This document shows positions 9,892 through 18,575 of a stretch of 64,000 nucleotides of DNA, in pieces. The position numbers were made by a program, and so were the translations under genes. Each line of letters starts with the position of its first letter. Positions within the stretch are counted from its first letter, which is position 1. Below the pieces are notes generated by a model that was not told where the DNA came from, searched no databases, and worked only from the letters and a program-made list of their open reading frames with translations. Source of the DNA: Cellvibrionaceae bacterium (GTDB lineage Bacteria; Pseudomonadota; Gammaproteobacteria; Pseudomonadales; Cellvibrionaceae); NCBI GenBank assembly GCA_021151825.1, contig JAGKWQ010000001.1:620001-684000 (forward strand), in the 5' to 3' direction.

Positions 9892-10425
9892 ATGGAAATT
9901 GGTAGCAAGGTAATAGCAGCGGCTGGCATAAGTTTGTTTATTTTGGGCGGCTTGAGTGTTTATTTATTAATGGCGCCCAAATCTGATGTGCCAGAGCGCA
10001 AGCTCACCAGCCGTCAACACAGCGCAATGCAAGCGGCTGTTGCGCAACTTGAACAGCAAGAGCCGAAGGAACAAGAAACGACCCGTGCGCCGCTGGAAAA
10101 CAGCGCGCCATTAAACACAGATGCATCCGAAGAAATGACCCATGCCGCATTTATTGCCGACGCAGAAGCCAGACGCGAGCAGAATATGGAAGATAAAGCC
10201 GAAGCGGAACGCCTGGATAAATTACGTAAAATCAAACAAAACAGCACAGAATGCAAATTCTGGAAACAGCAGCAAAAGAGTTCCAGTGCTGCTGCGAGGA
10301 TAGAAGAAAAAATTATCCAGTTTTGTACACTTCAAAATACCAGTAGCATCGCCAATAGCGAAGCAACCTCAAGTATTGCCTCATTAGAAAATGATCTGGT
10401 CCCACAAAACTATCAAGCAAAATAA
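9892..10425 (+). CDS. Single-pass membrane protein of unknown function
   Basis: 177 residues. One hydrophobic helix (VIAAAGISLFILGGLSVYLLMA, residues 7-28) is followed by a polar, Gln/Glu/Ala-rich region likely to form helices or a coiled coil (residues 40-130), with two cysteines (KFWKQQ and IQFCT area) near the end. AGGAG lies eight bases before the ATG. It begins 37 bases after yjdM and may be co-transcribed. The last four codons fall inside the first unit of a 19-base tandem repeat, so the C-terminus may be length-variable between strains. No family recognised. Confidence 0.65.
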   Translation: MEIGSKVIAAAGISLFILGGLSVYLLMAPKSDVPERKLTSRQHSAMQAAVAQLEQQEPKEQETTRAPLENSAPLNTDASEEMTHAAFIADAEARREQNMEDKAEAERLDKLRKIKQNSTECKFWKQQQKSSSAAARIEEKIIQFCTLQNTSSIANSEATSSIASLENDLVPQNYQAK

Positions 10426-10486
10426 AAACAATCAAGCAAAATAAAAACAATCACGCACAATAAAAACAATCAAGAACCATAAACAA
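10411..10486. repeat. 19-base tandem repeat, about four copies
   Basis: Units begin at 10411, 10430, 10449 and 10468. The consensus is close to AATCAAGCAAAATAAAAAC, with the last copy degenerate. The first unit contains the end and TAA stop of the preceding gene. AT-rich. The rest of this 174-base gap holds only a small hairpin at 10497-10523. Confidence 0.85.
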
Positions 10487-10496
10487 ACTGATAATC

Positions 10497-10523
10497 AAGC
10501 GTACAGATGAAGCCTGTACGCTT
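10497..10523 (+). terminator. Possible terminator hairpin
   Basis: Ten-base perfect stem (AAGCGTACAG / CTGTACGCTT) with a seven-base loop, 72 bases after the upstream stop codon. No T-run follows, so it may be a transcript-end stabilising structure rather than a true intrinsic terminator. Confidence 0.4.
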
Positions 10524-10599
10524 CTACACATTAAAAAAATTAAAGCCGATAGTCGACATTAAGAGGCTGCCCCGTTAATTCCACAATAGAAATATTGTC

Positions 10600-11364
10600 C
10601 TAATGGATTAAGCCGACAGCACCTTCGTAAGTTAATTTGATCCCCGCCAACAATAAAAATCCATAACTCAACCAATAAAATACTTTGTCTGAAACACGGT
10701 GGTGCAAATAAACACCCAGCATCACACCAAGGGGAGCCAAGGGCAATAACACCAGGGAAGTATAAAACGATTCACCACTGATTTGACCTAGCCAGACATA
10801 GGGAATTAATTTAATAAAATTAATAATAGCGAAAAATAAGATCGTCGTTCCCGCCAGTACCGATTTGGAAAGATGCTGTGGCAACAAATAAATAGCTACT
10901 GGCGGGCCGCCCGCATGAGCAATGTAACTGACATACCCGGCAATGCTTCCCCAAAAACTACCGGCAATTTTATTGGGCTTTCGCTCATGCAATTGTTCCA
11001 GGAAGCGCTTACCCCATAAATAATGAACTACAAAATAAATCGATAAAACACCGATAATCAAACGAATCCAATCCGCATTAGTCACCTCAAATGTAAGTGC
11101 ACCCGCCAGCGTTCCCAGCAATGCGCCAGGCAACAATATTTTTAAATTGAGCTTGTCCCAGGTACCGCGAAAACTCCATAAGCTCACGGCATCCATACTG
11201 CATAAAATAGGTAATAAAATAGCAGCGGCGAGACGCGGATCAATCATCAATGCCAGCAGCGGAACAGCGAGAGTGCCAAAGCCACCACCAAAGCCACCTT
11301 TGGACATTCCAACCAGGATAACCACAGGAATAGCGAGACAGTAAAAGAGAGGATCAGAAATCAT
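10600..11364 (-). CDS. TauE/SafE (DUF81) family permease
   Basis: 254 residues with about eight hydrophobic helices arranged as two repeats. The first repeat carries VGMSKGGFGGGFGTLAVPLLAL (residues 17-38) and the second YVSYIAHAGGPPVAIYLLP, both hallmarks of TauE/SafE sulfite or sulfonate exporters in the inner membrane. Substrate cannot be told from sequence; sulfite, sulfoacetate or thiosulfate are known in the family. No sulfur-metabolism gene is adjacent. The ribosome binding site before the ATG is weak. Stands alone. Confidence 0.9.
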   Translation of the reverse strand: MISDPLFYCLAIPVVILVGMSKGGFGGGFGTLAVPLLALMIDPRLAAAILLPILCSMDAVSLWSFRGTWDKLNLKILLPGALLGTLAGALTFEVTNADWIRLIIGVLSIYFVVHYLWGKRFLEQLHERKPNKIAGSFWGSIAGYVSYIAHAGGPPVAIYLLPQHLSKSVLAGTTILFFAIINFIKLIPYVWLGQISGESFYTSLVLLPLAPLGVMLGVYLHHRVSDKVFYWLSYGFLLLAGIKLTYEGAVGLIH

Positions 11365-11482
11365 GTGCTATATCTTTTGCAAAAAGACTAGCATGACGAG
11401 AAGAGCTGTTTTTAGCTAGCGCAATCCATGCGCTACGATAAAAATTTACGCGATGTTTTTATGACAGATGTTTAGTCAATTT

Positions 11483-12007
11483 TTATTCAAGGGTGACTGG
11501 GTAATAATCATATTCACAGTAACCGGAATTCGAATCGCAAACTTCCAAAAATAAATACACCAACTGCGGTACTTTGGCGACGAGCGGATAAATATCTTTT
11601 TCTATCGTGGAACCATCGCACGACATATAAAAGTCATTGGTGTATTCGCAAATCCAGCTACCATCCTGATCGCAACGACGGCCTGCACCACACACTTGCG
11701 AATGGATCACCAAACTGTTGGCAAGCACCGGGCGATCATTAATGCGTAAAGTGACGGTGTAATCTTCCAGGCTATTCACTTTCCAGAAAATTTCGTAAAG
11801 ACCATCATAACGATAAGGCGTTAATGCTAATGGAGGATGCTTGGGAATAGCGGTATCAGTATCGTAACTATCGATAATATCGAATACGCGCAATTCAGGA
11901 ACGTAATTATCGTGATGCGGATCATCAACAGCAGAAGAGCCTCCCCCGCACCCCGAAAGGGTCAGGAACGAAAGAGCAAGCACTGCGATCGACAGAATTT
12001 TTTTCAT
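11483..12007 (-). CDS. Putative lipoprotein of unknown function
   Basis: 174 residues. The signal sequence MKKILSIAVLALSFLTLSGC gives lipobox LSGC (Cys20), followed by GGGSS, a flexible tether typical of surface lipoproteins in Cellvibrio-type genomes. The mature part is rich in Asp/Tyr and has several paired cysteines (HSQVCGAGRRCDQDGSWICEY region and CDSNSGYCEY), suggesting a disulphide-stabilised beta domain. GGAG lies nine bases before the ATG. No family recognised. A small inverted repeat (11417-11435) sits between it and the TauE/SafE gene. Confidence 0.7.
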   Translation of the reverse strand: MKKILSIAVLALSFLTLSGCGGGSSAVDDPHHDNYVPELRVFDIIDSYDTDTAIPKHPPLALTPYRYDGLYEIFWKVNSLEDYTVTLRINDRPVLANSLVIHSQVCGAGRRCDQDGSWICEYTNDFYMSCDGSTIEKDIYPLVAKVPQLVYLFLEVCDSNSGYCEYDYYPVTLE

Positions 12008-12088
12008 AGCATCAACTCCAGTTGGATACGGTACTGATGCTAGGATTTTGCTACTGAATCGCGCCTGAATAATTCTGCCGCTGCAATG

Positions 12089-12409
12089 TTACGGACGAAT
12101 GTGCAATTGCGCTTTTAAATTTACCGACCCGTCGTCTTCCAGCACTGCATGCTGGGTCGACTCCGGATTGGTAACTACCACAATCGGCTGCATGAATAAT
12201 GGCCGCCGCACAAACCACAAATGCCAGCCGAAACTTTCCAGGCTATGTAATGCGAGTAGCTGTAATTCGTTCAGGTAGCGGCCAAGGTCAATAGGCACCG
12301 CTTTTTGAATACCGCGACGGTCATCAACAACATGCTGCAACCGTTCGGCCAGACTGGACTTGCCTGCGGGTTTGGACCCGCTCGCCACTGATTTGCGTAG
12401 TTCCGGCAT
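12089..12409 (-). CDS. Conserved hypothetical cytoplasmic protein
   Basis: 106 residues with no signal peptide or membrane helix. The stretch RRGIQKAVPIDLGRYLNELQ and the following ESFGWHLWFVRRPLFMQPIVVV are well-ordered, and I recall similar short unnamed proteins in Pseudomonas-like genomes, but I cannot name a domain. The basic, Ser/Gly-rich first 18 residues are probably disordered. Downstream of it (minus strand) is the lipoprotein gene. The 265-base gap on its other side holds only the small palindrome at 12584-12599 (CTAGCGA / TCGCTAG). Confidence 0.6.
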   Translation of the reverse strand: MPELRKSVASGSKPAGKSSLAERLQHVVDDRRGIQKAVPIDLGRYLNELQLLALHSLESFGWHLWFVRRPLFMQPIVVVTNPESTQHAVLEDDGSVNLKAQLHIRP

Positions 12410-12674
12410 ACCCCAACTCCCTTAGTTGTTTAGTGTCAGCCTACCCTGCATTAAAAAATTGCCTGCAAAAACTGTGATAGGCTTACCATCAGTGTCGTTA
12501 AAATAATCATTTTTGTCAAAAACCGTCTTGGAATATCCAGAATTCCTATCAGCATGGTTTTACATAATTATTCTGTCGCCACGCTAGCGAACTCGCTAGA
12601 ATCTAACCCAAATCAATAAGATGGATATTCGGTCGCGCCTTTCTCCTTCACCAACACTTCAGGAGTCTCAACCA

Positions 12675-13142
12675 ATGAGCATATCCAGATTAACCAAATC
12701 CTTATTAGTCGCGGCCAGTTTTTTTGTTTGTGTATTCAGTCAAGCCTCATTTGCCAATGATGCAGATATTGAAACCCTCGGCAAGAAGGTAACGGCACTG
12801 TCCAAAGCCATGATTGATGCCGATGGCAAAGCACTTAACGCATTGTCGTCACCAGCGCTCAGTTATGGGCATTCTGGCGGCCATATTGAAAACCAGGCTG
12901 AATTTATAGAAAAAATCACCAGCGGCAAATCTGATTTTGTCACCATCAATGTGAGCGACCAAACCATTGGTATTTCAGGTGATACCGCCGTTGTACGCCA
13001 CATACTCAATGCAGACATCAAAGATGGTGGCGTGCCTAACACCATCAAACTCGGTGTATTGCTGGTGTGGCAAAAGCAAGCTGGCGACTGGAAATTACTC
13101 GCGCGCCAGGCATTTAAATTTCCACCACCAGTAACCCAATAA
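12675..13142 (+). CDS. Secreted NTF2-like / DUF4440 family protein
   Basis: 155 residues. The signal peptide (MSISRLTKSLLVAASFFVCVFSQASFA) is followed by a SnoaL/DUF4440-type cone fold: long N-terminal helix (LGKKVTALSKAMIDADGKALNALSSP), HSGG turn, strand SDFVTINVSDQTI and final LLVWQKQAGDWKLLARQAFK. Family members include small enzymes and ligand-binding proteins; no catalytic residues stand out here. AGGAG lies upstream of the chosen ATG, and an 18-codon extension is rejected for lack of one. The GST gene follows after 12 bases, so the two are likely co-transcribed. Confidence 0.85.
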   Translation: MSISRLTKSLLVAASFFVCVFSQASFANDADIETLGKKVTALSKAMIDADGKALNALSSPALSYGHSGGHIENQAEFIEKITSGKSDFVTINVSDQTIGISGDTAVVRHILNADIKDGGVPNTIKLGVLLVWQKQAGDWKLLARQAFKFPPPVTQ

Positions 13143-13154
13143 GCAGGAATTATC

Positions 13155-13715
13155 ATGAAGCTCTACGGCAGCTTTACCTCGCCCTTTGTGCGGCATGTGC
13201 GCATCGTATTATTGGAAACGGGGCTACCCTGCGAGTTTATTGAAACCGATCAAGCGAGCAGCGCCACTAAATCGCCTACCAAGCGCGTTCCTTTTCTGGA
13301 AGATGGCAATATTTTTTTAACCGATTCCAATTCCATTATTAAATACCTGCGTGAAAAGGCTGGCCAGAGTTTTTGTAAAACTGCCACAGAGTTTGATGAG
13401 CTTTGCTTGGTGAATACTGCTCTGGAAGCAACGACGAATTTATTTTTTATCAAACGCGATGGTGTAGATATCAATATCAGTCCTTACTTGCAACGCCAGG
13501 CCGCCAGGATTGATTCCACACTCGCGGAAATAAATAAATTTACACTAGCGCACGCAGCACCCTACACAGAAATGCAATTGCGTTTAGCGTGTTATATCGG
13601 TTGGTGCAAATTTCGCAAGCAGGTGGATTTTTCCAAATTCCCGAATTTGGAAAGTTTCTATTCCGATGCACTCAATTACTCTCATTTCCAGGCTACCCAG
13701 CCGCCGCAAAATTAA
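13155..13715 (+). CDS. Glutathione S-transferase family protein
   Basis: 186 residues, slightly short for a GST. The N-terminal thioredoxin-fold half begins MKLYGSFTSPFVRHVRIVL, with Ser9/Pro10 at the usual glutathione-activating position, the cis-Pro in KRVPFLEDG and the glutathione gamma-Glu contact LTDSNSIIKYL. The C-terminal all-helical half (about 85-180) is compact. Probably a cytosolic detoxification or stringent-starvation-like GST; the substrate is unknown. AGGA precedes the ATG. Co-oriented with the NTF2-like gene 12 bases upstream, and followed by a bidirectional terminator. Confidence 0.88.
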   Translation: MKLYGSFTSPFVRHVRIVLLETGLPCEFIETDQASSATKSPTKRVPFLEDGNIFLTDSNSIIKYLREKAGQSFCKTATEFDELCLVNTALEATTNLFFIKRDGVDINISPYLQRQAARIDSTLAEINKFTLAHAAPYTEMQLRLACYIGWCKFRKQVDFSKFPNLESFYSDALNYSHFQATQPPQN

Positions 13716-13729
13716 ATCCATGAGCATAA

Positions 13730-13771
13730 AAAAATCCCTGAACCGGCCTTCGCTCCAGTTCAGGGATTTTT
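13730..13771. terminator. Bidirectional terminator between convergent genes
   Basis: Perfect 14-base stem (AAAAATCCCTGAAC / GTTCAGGGATTTTT) with a 14-base loop and T-runs on both strands. It sits between the GST gene (plus) and the end of the long ABC/GntR locus (minus). Confidence 0.9.
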
Positions 13772-13789
13772 GTAGTAGCCTGACAAAAA

Positions 13790-14503
13790 TTATTCGTGGA
13801 TTTTTACATTCCCATCACGGGCCACATATAAACTTACAACGCCGGCATCCAGATCCGGTGCTGAAACTACCATGCTTCTATCAATAGATAACTGGTTGTT
13901 ATTAATCGCTTCTGAAAATGATTGCATTGCCTGGTTAGCCTCATCAATGTTTGCTACAGCAACCTTAATCTGGCAGCGCCGCGATTTACACACTACAGAT
14001 TGCGGCACAACCTTGCCCGCCAAGGTATCTGTATCAAATAAATTATAAAGCCGAGATTCATAATCAGAAGCCCACTGCCCATCCACAGCTTCAGTTTCGA
14101 ATTTTGCAGCCATGTCTTTTACATAGCCGCCACCGTTGCCCGAAGAAACGGTTTGCAAATATTGATTGAACTCTTCCGAGTTTTTGCGCGCTTTATAATA
14201 TTCCTCAAAACTCGCAGCATCGACCACTGGTGATGAAGGTTCATCGGTTGATTTACCCGTTTTTGCCGGTTGCCCACCACGGGCCGCTTGCAAATCTTTG
14301 GTTAGTTGCCGATTCAACTCTTCCAATTGACGAATGTAATCGGCGTGCACACTCGTCGGCTGCAGGTTACTTTTCTGATGACTTTCCACTGCCAGCGGCA
14401 CATCTGTCGCACCAATATCTGGATTTTTATCTGATACGATTGAATAGGTAACTGCTACCCCCAATCCAAAGGAAACCACTGCCGTTGCAAATATTTTTAT
14501 CAA
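13790..14503 (-). CDS. Membrane-anchored protein of unknown function (TTG start)
   Basis: 237 residues if translation begins at TTG 14501-14503, preceded by GGAGG nine bases away. A longer frame overlaps the permease gene and has no convincing start. The N-terminus is one hydrophobic helix (IFATAVVSFGLGVAVTYSIV), so most of the protein is periplasmic. A coiled-coil-like stretch follows (YIRQLEELNRQLTKDLQAA, about 60-80). The C-terminal domain contains a CKSRRC pair, probably a disulphide, and a two-strand end (SMVVSAPDLDAGVVSLYVARDG). No family recognised. It lies 41 bases after the ABC permease as the last gene of the locus, so a role linked to that exporter or peptidase is possible but inferred. 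Confidence 0.6.
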   Translation of the reverse strand: MIKIFATAVVSFGLGVAVTYSIVSDKNPDIGATDVPLAVESHQKSNLQPTSVHADYIRQLEELNRQLTKDLQAARGGQPAKTGKSTDEPSSPVVDAASFEEYYKARKNSEEFNQYLQTVSSGNGGGYVKDMAAKFETEAVDGQWASDYESRLYNLFDTDTLAGKVVPQSVVCKSRRCQIKVAVANIDEANQAMQSFSEAINNNQLSIDRSMVVSAPDLDAGVVSLYVARDGNVKIHE

Positions 14504-14544
14504 TTCCTGTTGCCTCCGCTTATAAATATATTTATTACTTGTAC

Positions 14545-15729
14545 TTAGCCCGCACTGTAAACAATGGAAGGCTTGCGCAATTGTTGCGCAGTTAACCATA
14601 ACATGCTTACGCCTAATAGTAACGAAACGAACCAAACCTGCACAAATTGTAGAAAATGCGCCTCTCCTCCCAATAATAAATCTTTAATTAACACTTGATG
14701 CCCCAGGATCGGTACCCAGCGAAACCAATCGGCGTAGGCCCCTGAATTAAACATGGTGTAAAACAGCGGCACCATAGGAATAAAGACCATCAAACCCATA
14801 TAGGTCTGAGCATCCTTAAAACTGCGCGCAAAGATTGAAATCAAAAATTGGAGGCTTGTTGCCATAAATGCGGCGGATACCAAGACCAAAAAGATGGCCA
14901 CCAAATCCAATGGAGTAACATTCACACGCAACCCCAACTCGGTAAAAGGCACATACGCAAAGGCAACTGCCAACAAAATAATTTCCACCAACAATACCAA
15001 CAGGGTTAGCGAAAATGTATTCAGCCACTTGCCAACAATAAAGACAGAGGATTTAACCGGCGTAATCAATAACGACTCCAATGAACGCCGCTCGCGTTCA
15101 CCTGCCACCATATCCGCCGTAAAACCAACGCTGCTCATAAAAGCGGTCAGGATCAGCAGTAAAGGCAAACTCATCATAACGAAGAAACCCATTTTCTCAT
15201 CGCTGGCGATATTCAAATCACGAATCACTACCGGGTTTACAATGGCTGGAGCTATACCGCGCGATAACAAACGCAATGCCCCCATGCGCGCGTTCCAGCT
15301 CCAGATTTGCTGTCGTACAAAATTCAAACTGCCATGCAATTTGTTATTGGTAACATCAAACACCAATGCCAATTCAATACTTTCGCCAGTGGCAAATTTT
15401 TCTGCCGCGTCTTCAGGGATAATTAACGCGTAATCCAACTTAGCCTGCTCAACTTGTTGATAGGCATCATCTCCCACCGGCTCCACTTTTAATCCACGTT
15501 CCTGCAACCAATCAATCAGCGACGGCAGCTCGTCAGCGCCGACGACGGATAATTTAATTGGCTCGGCGTTAGTCGCTCGCGACTGATTGCTTATGTGGAT
15601 TGCAAATAGGGATGAAGCAACAAACACCGCTACAAAATATACGGGCATTAATAATGTCATACGCAGGCTTTTTTTATCGCGCCAGGCGTCGCGCCATTCT
15701 TTAGTAAAAACCACCATAAGTTTATTCAT
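14545..15729 (-). CDS. ABC-2 type permease, NatB-like
   Basis: 394 residues. One N-terminal helix (MTLLMPVYFVAVFVASSLFAIHI) is followed by a large extracytoplasmic domain (about 45-170), and five or six C-terminal helices (about 175-385) include the ABC-2 coupling motif GERERRSLESLLITPV. This is the NatB/YhaP architecture, associated with sodium or small-molecule export. I prefer ATG 15727-15729, with AGGGA seven bases upstream; it overlaps the ATPase gene by eight bases, implying translational coupling. An ATG seven codons earlier is possible. Partner of the ATPase encoded immediately upstream. Confidence 0.88.
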   Translation of the reverse strand: MNKLMVVFTKEWRDAWRDKKSLRMTLLMPVYFVAVFVASSLFAIHISNQSRATNAEPIKLSVVGADELPSLIDWLQERGLKVEPVGDDAYQQVEQAKLDYALIIPEDAAEKFATGESIELALVFDVTNNKLHGSLNFVRQQIWSWNARMGALRLLSRGIAPAIVNPVVIRDLNIASDEKMGFFVMMSLPLLLILTAFMSSVGFTADMVAGERERRSLESLLITPVKSSVFIVGKWLNTFSLTLLVLLVEIILLAVAFAYVPFTELGLRVNVTPLDLVAIFLVLVSAAFMATSLQFLISIFARSFKDAQTYMGLMVFIPMVPLFYTMFNSGAYADWFRWVPILGHQVLIKDLLLGGEAHFLQFVQVWFVSLLLGVSMLWLTAQQLRKPSIVYSAG

Positions 15730-16546
15730 GACCAGATCCCTTTTGCTCATGGATTTGTTCCTGCTTGTTCATCGCTTGCGTCACCAGATTCACAAAAGCA
15801 TCTTCCAGGTTGTTTGCCTTCCCCGCCTCTTTAATTGTTTCCAAATTGCCATCCACTAAAATCTTCCCTTGGGCAATTACAATAATGCGATCGCACAAAC
15901 CGCTGACCTCATGCATCAGATGGCTGGAAAAAATAACACAGCGCCTCTCGGATTTTAATTCATGCAGCAAACGACGCACCGCGCGAGTTGTAATTACATC
16001 CAGGCCATTCGTTGGTTCATCCAGTAAAACATGGCGAGGTTGGTGCACTATGGCGCGCGCCAGCGCTGTTTTCATTCGCTCCCCTAATGAAAAACCTTCC
16101 GCGCGACGATCTGCAATAGATTCCATACCCAACCAGCGAATAAGTTGCTCAATACTTTGTTCCAGCGCAATACCCGCCATCCCTTGTAACTCGCCAAAGT
16201 AGCGAATGTTTTCGCGTGCCGTTAACCGTTTATACAAACCGGTATCATCGGGCAACACGCCTAATTGCTGACGAGCCTGGTTGGCGTGCCGGCTCACGGA
16301 AAAATTATCAACCCAGACTTCACCGTAAGTGGGCTGCAATAATCCGTAAATCAAACGCATTAGCGTAGATTTCCCCGCACCGTTCAAACCTAACAAGCCG
16401 GTAATCTCTCCATCATTCAATGTAAAGCTAACATTATTTAATGCCACAATATCGTTGCTTTTATTTGCTTTGGAAGCAAAAGGCAATTGTATTTTTTGGG
16501 GTTGTTTTGTTGCAAAAACCTTACTCAGTTGCTCAACACGAATCAT
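15722..16546 (-). CDS. ABC transporter ATP-binding protein, NatA-like
   Basis: 274 residues. Walker A is GLNGAGKST (about 55-63). The signature is FSLGERMKTALARA, a divergent LSGGQ in which GER replaces GGQ, as in NatA/CcmA-type exporters. Walker B with its Glu is HVLLDEPTNGLDV, and the H-loop is FSSHLMHE. The start ATG overlaps the stop of the TAP-like hydrolase by four bases (ATGA), with GGAG upstream. It should energise the NatB-like permease encoded next. Substrate unknown. Confidence 0.92.
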   Translation of the reverse strand: MIRVEQLSKVFATKQPQKIQLPFASKANKSNDIVALNNVSFTLNDGEITGLLGLNGAGKSTLMRLIYGLLQPTYGEVWVDNFSVSRHANQARQQLGVLPDDTGLYKRLTARENIRYFGELQGMAGIALEQSIEQLIRWLGMESIADRRAEGFSLGERMKTALARAIVHQPRHVLLDEPTNGLDVITTRAVRRLLHELKSERRCVIFSSHLMHEVSGLCDRIIVIAQGKILVDGNLETIKEAGKANNLEDAFVNLVTQAMNKQEQIHEQKGSGHE

Positions 16547-18096
16547 GGCTTAACTCCTTCAGCAACATCGCCAGCTGAAGCACTGCTTGCAACAGAAGAC
16601 GATGATTTTTTCCGGTTCGCGCCCAGCACCAATGGCAAGGGTTTGATATTGGTAACACAATCTGTTTTTACATCAGTCATTGAACCGCGCTCAATAAACT
16701 GGGCGATAATTTGCGGCACACATCCCTCGAATGAAACACCATGGTTTCCACCGGCAGCCAGTAAACGAACTGAATTCGGCAAACCGCTGGCAACCTGATC
16801 GGCCCAGCTTTCCGGCGTCACCGGGTCATGTTTTCCCGATAATAAAAGTGCAGGCACTTCACTGTGAACAGGCTGCCAGTAATCTTCCGGTAAATGTGCC
16901 TTGGGCCAAAAGCCACAGATAATATTTCGGTCTTTAATTGCGTTTAAACCAAAAAATGGCGGTGTAGTTTCCACATCAGTGGCAGAAATAAAATGCCAGT
17001 CTTCATTGCATAACACACTGAAATGCATCGCATCCGCAATATTCATTTTTTGCGATTGCTCCATGGCCAATGAAAATACAGCTGCTAACAAGCGATAATT
17101 TTCCTGCTCTGCTTCGCTAATAGCCTGAGGGAGTAGCACAGTTAAATCGCGTGAATACAACGCATTAAAAATAAGCATGGAAAAATTTTTAGCAGTTAAC
17201 GTTAGTTGCTCCTGTTGCTGATACACCGGATGCGCATAATGAACTACCAACGGAACGCCACGTTGATCGGCCAGTTGCAAGCGTGCGTAAACGATTTCTG
17301 TTTTCTGCAAAATATCGCCAAATGTGCGGACACACTCTGGCTGGGCCTGGCACTCATTATTAACGGCCGTTAATGCTGCCAACGAATCCCGTGCTGAAAA
17401 TTTTGACAATGCAATTTCTTTGGGAGCAACACCATCCAGGATAATACTGCGTGTGGATTGCGGATAACGTTTGGCATATTCAAGCGCAACGCGAGTGCCA
17501 TAAGAAACACCCCACAGGTTTATTGTTTTATACCCCAATGCCACACGTACAGCATCCAGATCCTGCACCGCGTACAACGTTGTGTAAAAAGGCAAACTCG
17601 CTTTAAATTTCTCCGAGCACGACTCCATGTATTGCAAATATTTTTCCATTTGTATCGACTCGGGCAATTGCAAATCTGCTCCGTTTAGCTGCTCACAACG
17701 CAATGGGTTGGATTTCCCGGTGCCGCGCTGGTCCACAAAAATTAAATCGCGATTTTTGCGTACATCAGCAAAAACTCCATGGATAAAATTGGCCATCTCA
17801 ATGGATGAACCACCCGGCCCACCCTGAATTAAAAATAATGGATCTTGTTGTGCTGCCGGGCTAATCGCTGGTAAACGCAGGATTTCAATATCAATATCTT
17901 TACTCACCGGGTCAGCACTGTTTTCTTTTACGGTTAAACGTCCACACTGCGCGCCAGAAACGAGCGGAGGCTTACCCGTTTCTACAAATCCCGGACAAGC
18001 GTGCAACAGCGATTGCTGTATCGCAGCTGCTTCTTGCTGTTCGCTACATCCTGCTAGCATGAACAGGCAACTAATAATCGATAAGCTTTTTTTCAT
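16543..18096 (-). CDS. TAP-like alpha/beta hydrolase lipoprotein (probable prolyl/tripeptidyl aminopeptidase)
   Basis: 517 residues. The lipoprotein signal MKKSLSIISCLFMLAGC gives lipobox LAGC. The catalytic domain shows the GGPGGSS oxyanion segment, the DQRGTGKSNPL motif of prolyl-aminopeptidase-like enzymes, the nucleophile elbow GVSYGTR, Asp in SGKHDPVTPE and His in GGNHGVSFEGC, the last two in the C-terminal TAP-like domain. It probably trims N-terminal peptides in the periplasm. Start and stop both overlap neighbours by four bases (GntR upstream, ABC ATPase downstream), so it is firmly inside the operon. A peptidase translated with an exporter suggests peptide handling, for example of an exported or toxic peptide; this is inference. 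Confidence 0.9.
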   Translation of the reverse strand: MKKSLSIISCLFMLAGCSEQQEAAAIQQSLLHACPGFVETGKPPLVSGAQCGRLTVKENSADPVSKDIDIEILRLPAISPAAQQDPLFLIQGGPGGSSIEMANFIHGVFADVRKNRDLIFVDQRGTGKSNPLRCEQLNGADLQLPESIQMEKYLQYMESCSEKFKASLPFYTTLYAVQDLDAVRVALGYKTINLWGVSYGTRVALEYAKRYPQSTRSIILDGVAPKEIALSKFSARDSLAALTAVNNECQAQPECVRTFGDILQKTEIVYARLQLADQRGVPLVVHYAHPVYQQQEQLTLTAKNFSMLIFNALYSRDLTVLLPQAISEAEQENYRLLAAVFSLAMEQSQKMNIADAMHFSVLCNEDWHFISATDVETTPPFFGLNAIKDRNIICGFWPKAHLPEDYWQPVHSEVPALLLSGKHDPVTPESWADQVASGLPNSVRLLAAGGNHGVSFEGCVPQIIAQFIERGSMTDVKTDCVTNIKPLPLVLGANRKKSSSSVASSASAGDVAEGVKP

Positions 18097-18503
18097 TGCT
18101 CAAATCCTTGGTAATTTTTTCCGGCTAATTGGTTATTGCCCAATAATTTGCGCAAATTTTCCAGCAATTGCTCATCGGTAATTTCCAGCTGGCGCGCGGC
18201 CACTACCAACTGCTCCATATGTGGTTGCAAGTGCAGTAAACGCGCCTGCTCCGACAGCTGTGATTTTTTTTGCGGGGCAATTTGCATGGGTTTGCCGCGC
18301 TGGCGAATTAATAAACCTTCAACCTCCAGCAAGCTATACGCTTTGGAAATAGTCATTGGATTAACAGCATGTTCAAGCGCAAGCTCACGCACCGATGGTA
18401 ATTCATCACCGGCTTGCAATTGCCTACCCGCCACCATACGACGAATTTGCTCAGCCAATTGCCGATAGATAGGTATGCCTGAATTGGGATTAAGGGTGAA
18501 CAT
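18093..18503 (-). CDS. GntR family regulator, YtrA subfamily
   Basis: 136 residues. The N-terminal winged helix-turn-helix shows the canonical GntR opening (PIYRQLAEQIRRMVAGRQLQAGDELPSVRELA) and MTISKAYSLLEVEGLL. The short helical tail of about 60 residues, with no ligand-binding FCD or UTRA domain, is the YtrA type, whose members often repress ABC transporter operons in which they sit. Its stop overlaps the hydrolase start (ATGA). It lies in the middle of the locus, 72 bases after the second membrane protein, and probably autoregulates at least the downstream half. I found no clear operator. Confidence 0.93.
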   Translation of the reverse strand: MFTLNPNSGIPIYRQLAEQIRRMVAGRQLQAGDELPSVRELALEHAVNPMTISKAYSLLEVEGLLIRQRGKPMQIAPQKKSQLSEQARLLHLQPHMEQLVVAARQLEITDEQLLENLRKLLGNNQLAGKNYQGFEQ

Positions 18504-18575
18504 TAGTGGCTCCGTTGATCAAGCGAAGACTGAACGCACTCGCAACATGCCAATACTGTTGATGTGTGCTACCCA

